From an uncultured Rhodospirillaceae bacterium (lineage in GTDB: Bacteria; Pseudomonadota; Alphaproteobacteria; RF32; CAG-239): a stretch of 7,101 nt of DNA. The notes below the pieces were generated by a model. It saw only the letters and a list, made by a program, of their open reading frames with translations, was not told where the DNA came from and searched no databases. Positions within the stretch are counted from its first letter, which is position 1, and each line of letters begins with the position of its first letter. Below, one piece after another: positions 6,735-7,101 of this stretch. The translations under genes and the position numbers were made by a program. The DNA is taken from contig OMQI01000066.1 in NCBI GenBank assembly GCA_900313185.1, forward strand, positions 1 to 7,101, given 5' to 3'.

Positions 6735-6763
6735 TTGCATTTAAATTTCAGTTGAGTTATACA
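6735..6763 (+). promoter_or_regulatory. Sigma-70-type promoter of rpmI-rplT
   Basis: TTGCAT (6735-6740) and TATACA (6758-6763) are separated by 17 bases. Start of transcription is predicted near 6770, just before the first leader stem. The overlapping TACAAT (6760-6765) would give a 19-base spacer and is less likely as the -10 box. Confidence 0.65.
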
Positions 6764-6769
6764 ATCTGT

Positions 6770-6843
6770 TGTTTGAGCCAAACAGGCTAAAAGGCATACC
6801 TGCAGGCTCGTGTGTAATTCCAATATGATTGAAAGGGAATAAA
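6770..6843 (+). promoter_or_regulatory. Structured rpmI-rplT mRNA leader
   Basis: The predicted leader of about 74 nt can form a two-part stem. GAGCC (6775-6779) pairs with GGCTC (6805-6809), then CAGG (6783-6786) pairs with CCTG (6799-6802), with a small 3x2 internal loop between them. A competing hairpin AGCC (6776-6779) with GGCT (6785-6788) is also possible. Downstream, ATTCC (6817-6821) can pair with GGAAT (6836-6840), which includes part of the rpmI SD AAAGGGA (6832-6838). L20 is known to repress its own operon through leader RNA in Escherichia coli and Bacillus subtilis. Here such control is an inference from layout and pairing only. Confidence 0.5.
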
Positions 6844-7038
6844 ATGCCAAAATTAAAAACTAAAAAGGCCGCTGCCAAACGTATCAGCGTTACCGGTTCC
6901 GGCAAATTAAAAAGAAATCACTCGTTTAAGAGACACCTTCTTTTTAACAAACCTACAAAACAAAAAAGACAAGCTCGCGGTTCTAAGATTATTTCTGCCG
7001 CTAACAAGTTCATTAAAAAGTTTTTACCGTTTATTTAA
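6844..7038 (+). CDS. rpmI: 50S ribosomal protein L35
   Basis: L35 is a small basic component of the large ribosomal subunit. The 64-residue length is standard. The N-terminus MPKLKTKKAAAKRISVTGSG, the central FKRHLLFNKPTKQKRQARG and the ending KKFLPFI follow the family pattern. The LP near the C-terminus is as in alphaproteobacterial L35. The frame extends five codons upstream to a TTG, but the ATG at 6844 is the conserved start and has AAAGGGA 5 bases before it. rplT follows after 15 bases. infC, often the first gene of this operon in other bacteria, is not upstream here. lemA lies there in the opposite direction. Confidence 0.98.
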   Translation: MPKLKTKKAAAKRISVTGSGKLKRNHSFKRHLLFNKPTKQKRQARGSKIISAANKFIKKFLPFI

Positions 7039-7053
7039 GAGGGAGGATAAGAT

Positions 7054-7101
7054 ATGTCTCGTGTTAAAAGAGGTTTAACGGCTCACGCTCGTCATAAAAA
7101 A
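7054..7101 (+). CDS. rplT: 50S ribosomal protein L20, N-terminal fragment
   Basis: Only the first 16 codons are in the window: MSRVKRGLTAHARHKK, the highly conserved basic N-terminal tail of L20, which reaches into 23S rRNA. L20 is needed for large-subunit assembly and represses its own operon in several bacteria. GGAGG (7042-7046) lies 7 bases before the ATG. The gene is truncated by the window edge and shows no sign of being broken. Confidence 0.96.
   Translation, partial: MSRVKRGLTAHARHKK

Noticed and set aside
1..7101. CRISPR array, tRNA or rRNA gene, insertion sequence, attachment site
   Set aside because: I saw no regularly spaced repeats, cloverleaf, transposase-like frame or flanking direct repeats.

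Overview
The window looks like chromosomal DNA from an AT-rich alphaproteobacterium, probably one of the uncultured host-associated lineages. That placement is an inference. It rests on the RNase HII signature GIDEAGRGPWVGPVVAGAV, the L35 protein ending in KKFLPFI, an L20 N-terminus MSRVKRGLTAHARHKK, and purine-rich Shine-Dalgarno (SD) sites upstream of most genes.

Left part (1-1679). An intrinsic terminator closes an upstream gene at the very edge. A plus-strand gene (172-1245) follows. Its product resembles the C-terminal RecA-fold domain of the replicative helicase DnaB, but the Walker A and Walker B positions have both lost their catalytic residues, so it looks like a pseudo-ATPase. The next 434 bases are not empty. 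They hold a 43-residue minus-strand gene (1382-1513) with a strong SD, a 12-bp hairpin between the two convergent genes, and a cluster of GTATAT palindromes.

Middle part (1680-3251). A clear sigma-70-type promoter (TTGCAA-17-TATAAT) precedes a 523-residue exported protein of unknown family. It carries an HEAVH motif and a possible downstream Glu ligand, so it may be a zinc metallopeptidase.

Right part (3270-7101). Four minus-strand genes run in the order lemA, a DUF2207 membrane protein, a single-domain rhodanese and rnhB (RNase HII). lemA and the DUF2207 gene are separated by only 3 bases, which suggests coupled translation. Intergenic gaps of 65 and 73 bases precede the rhodanese gene and rnhB, with no convincing terminator in either, so all four may be read from the lemA promoter. 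On the plus strand, divergent from lemA, lies the ribosomal protein operon rpmI-rplT. It has its own promoter and a structured leader of about 74 nt in which the rpmI SD can pair with upstream sequence. rplT is cut off by the window edge after 16 codons.

How the genes fit together. rpmI, rplT and rnhB are housekeeping genes. LemA and DUF2207 proteins are often neighbours and probably work together at the envelope. The three left-hand genes (DnaB-like pseudo-ATPase, small protein, secreted HExxH protein) are the unexplained part. Nothing in the sequence shows that they form one system.
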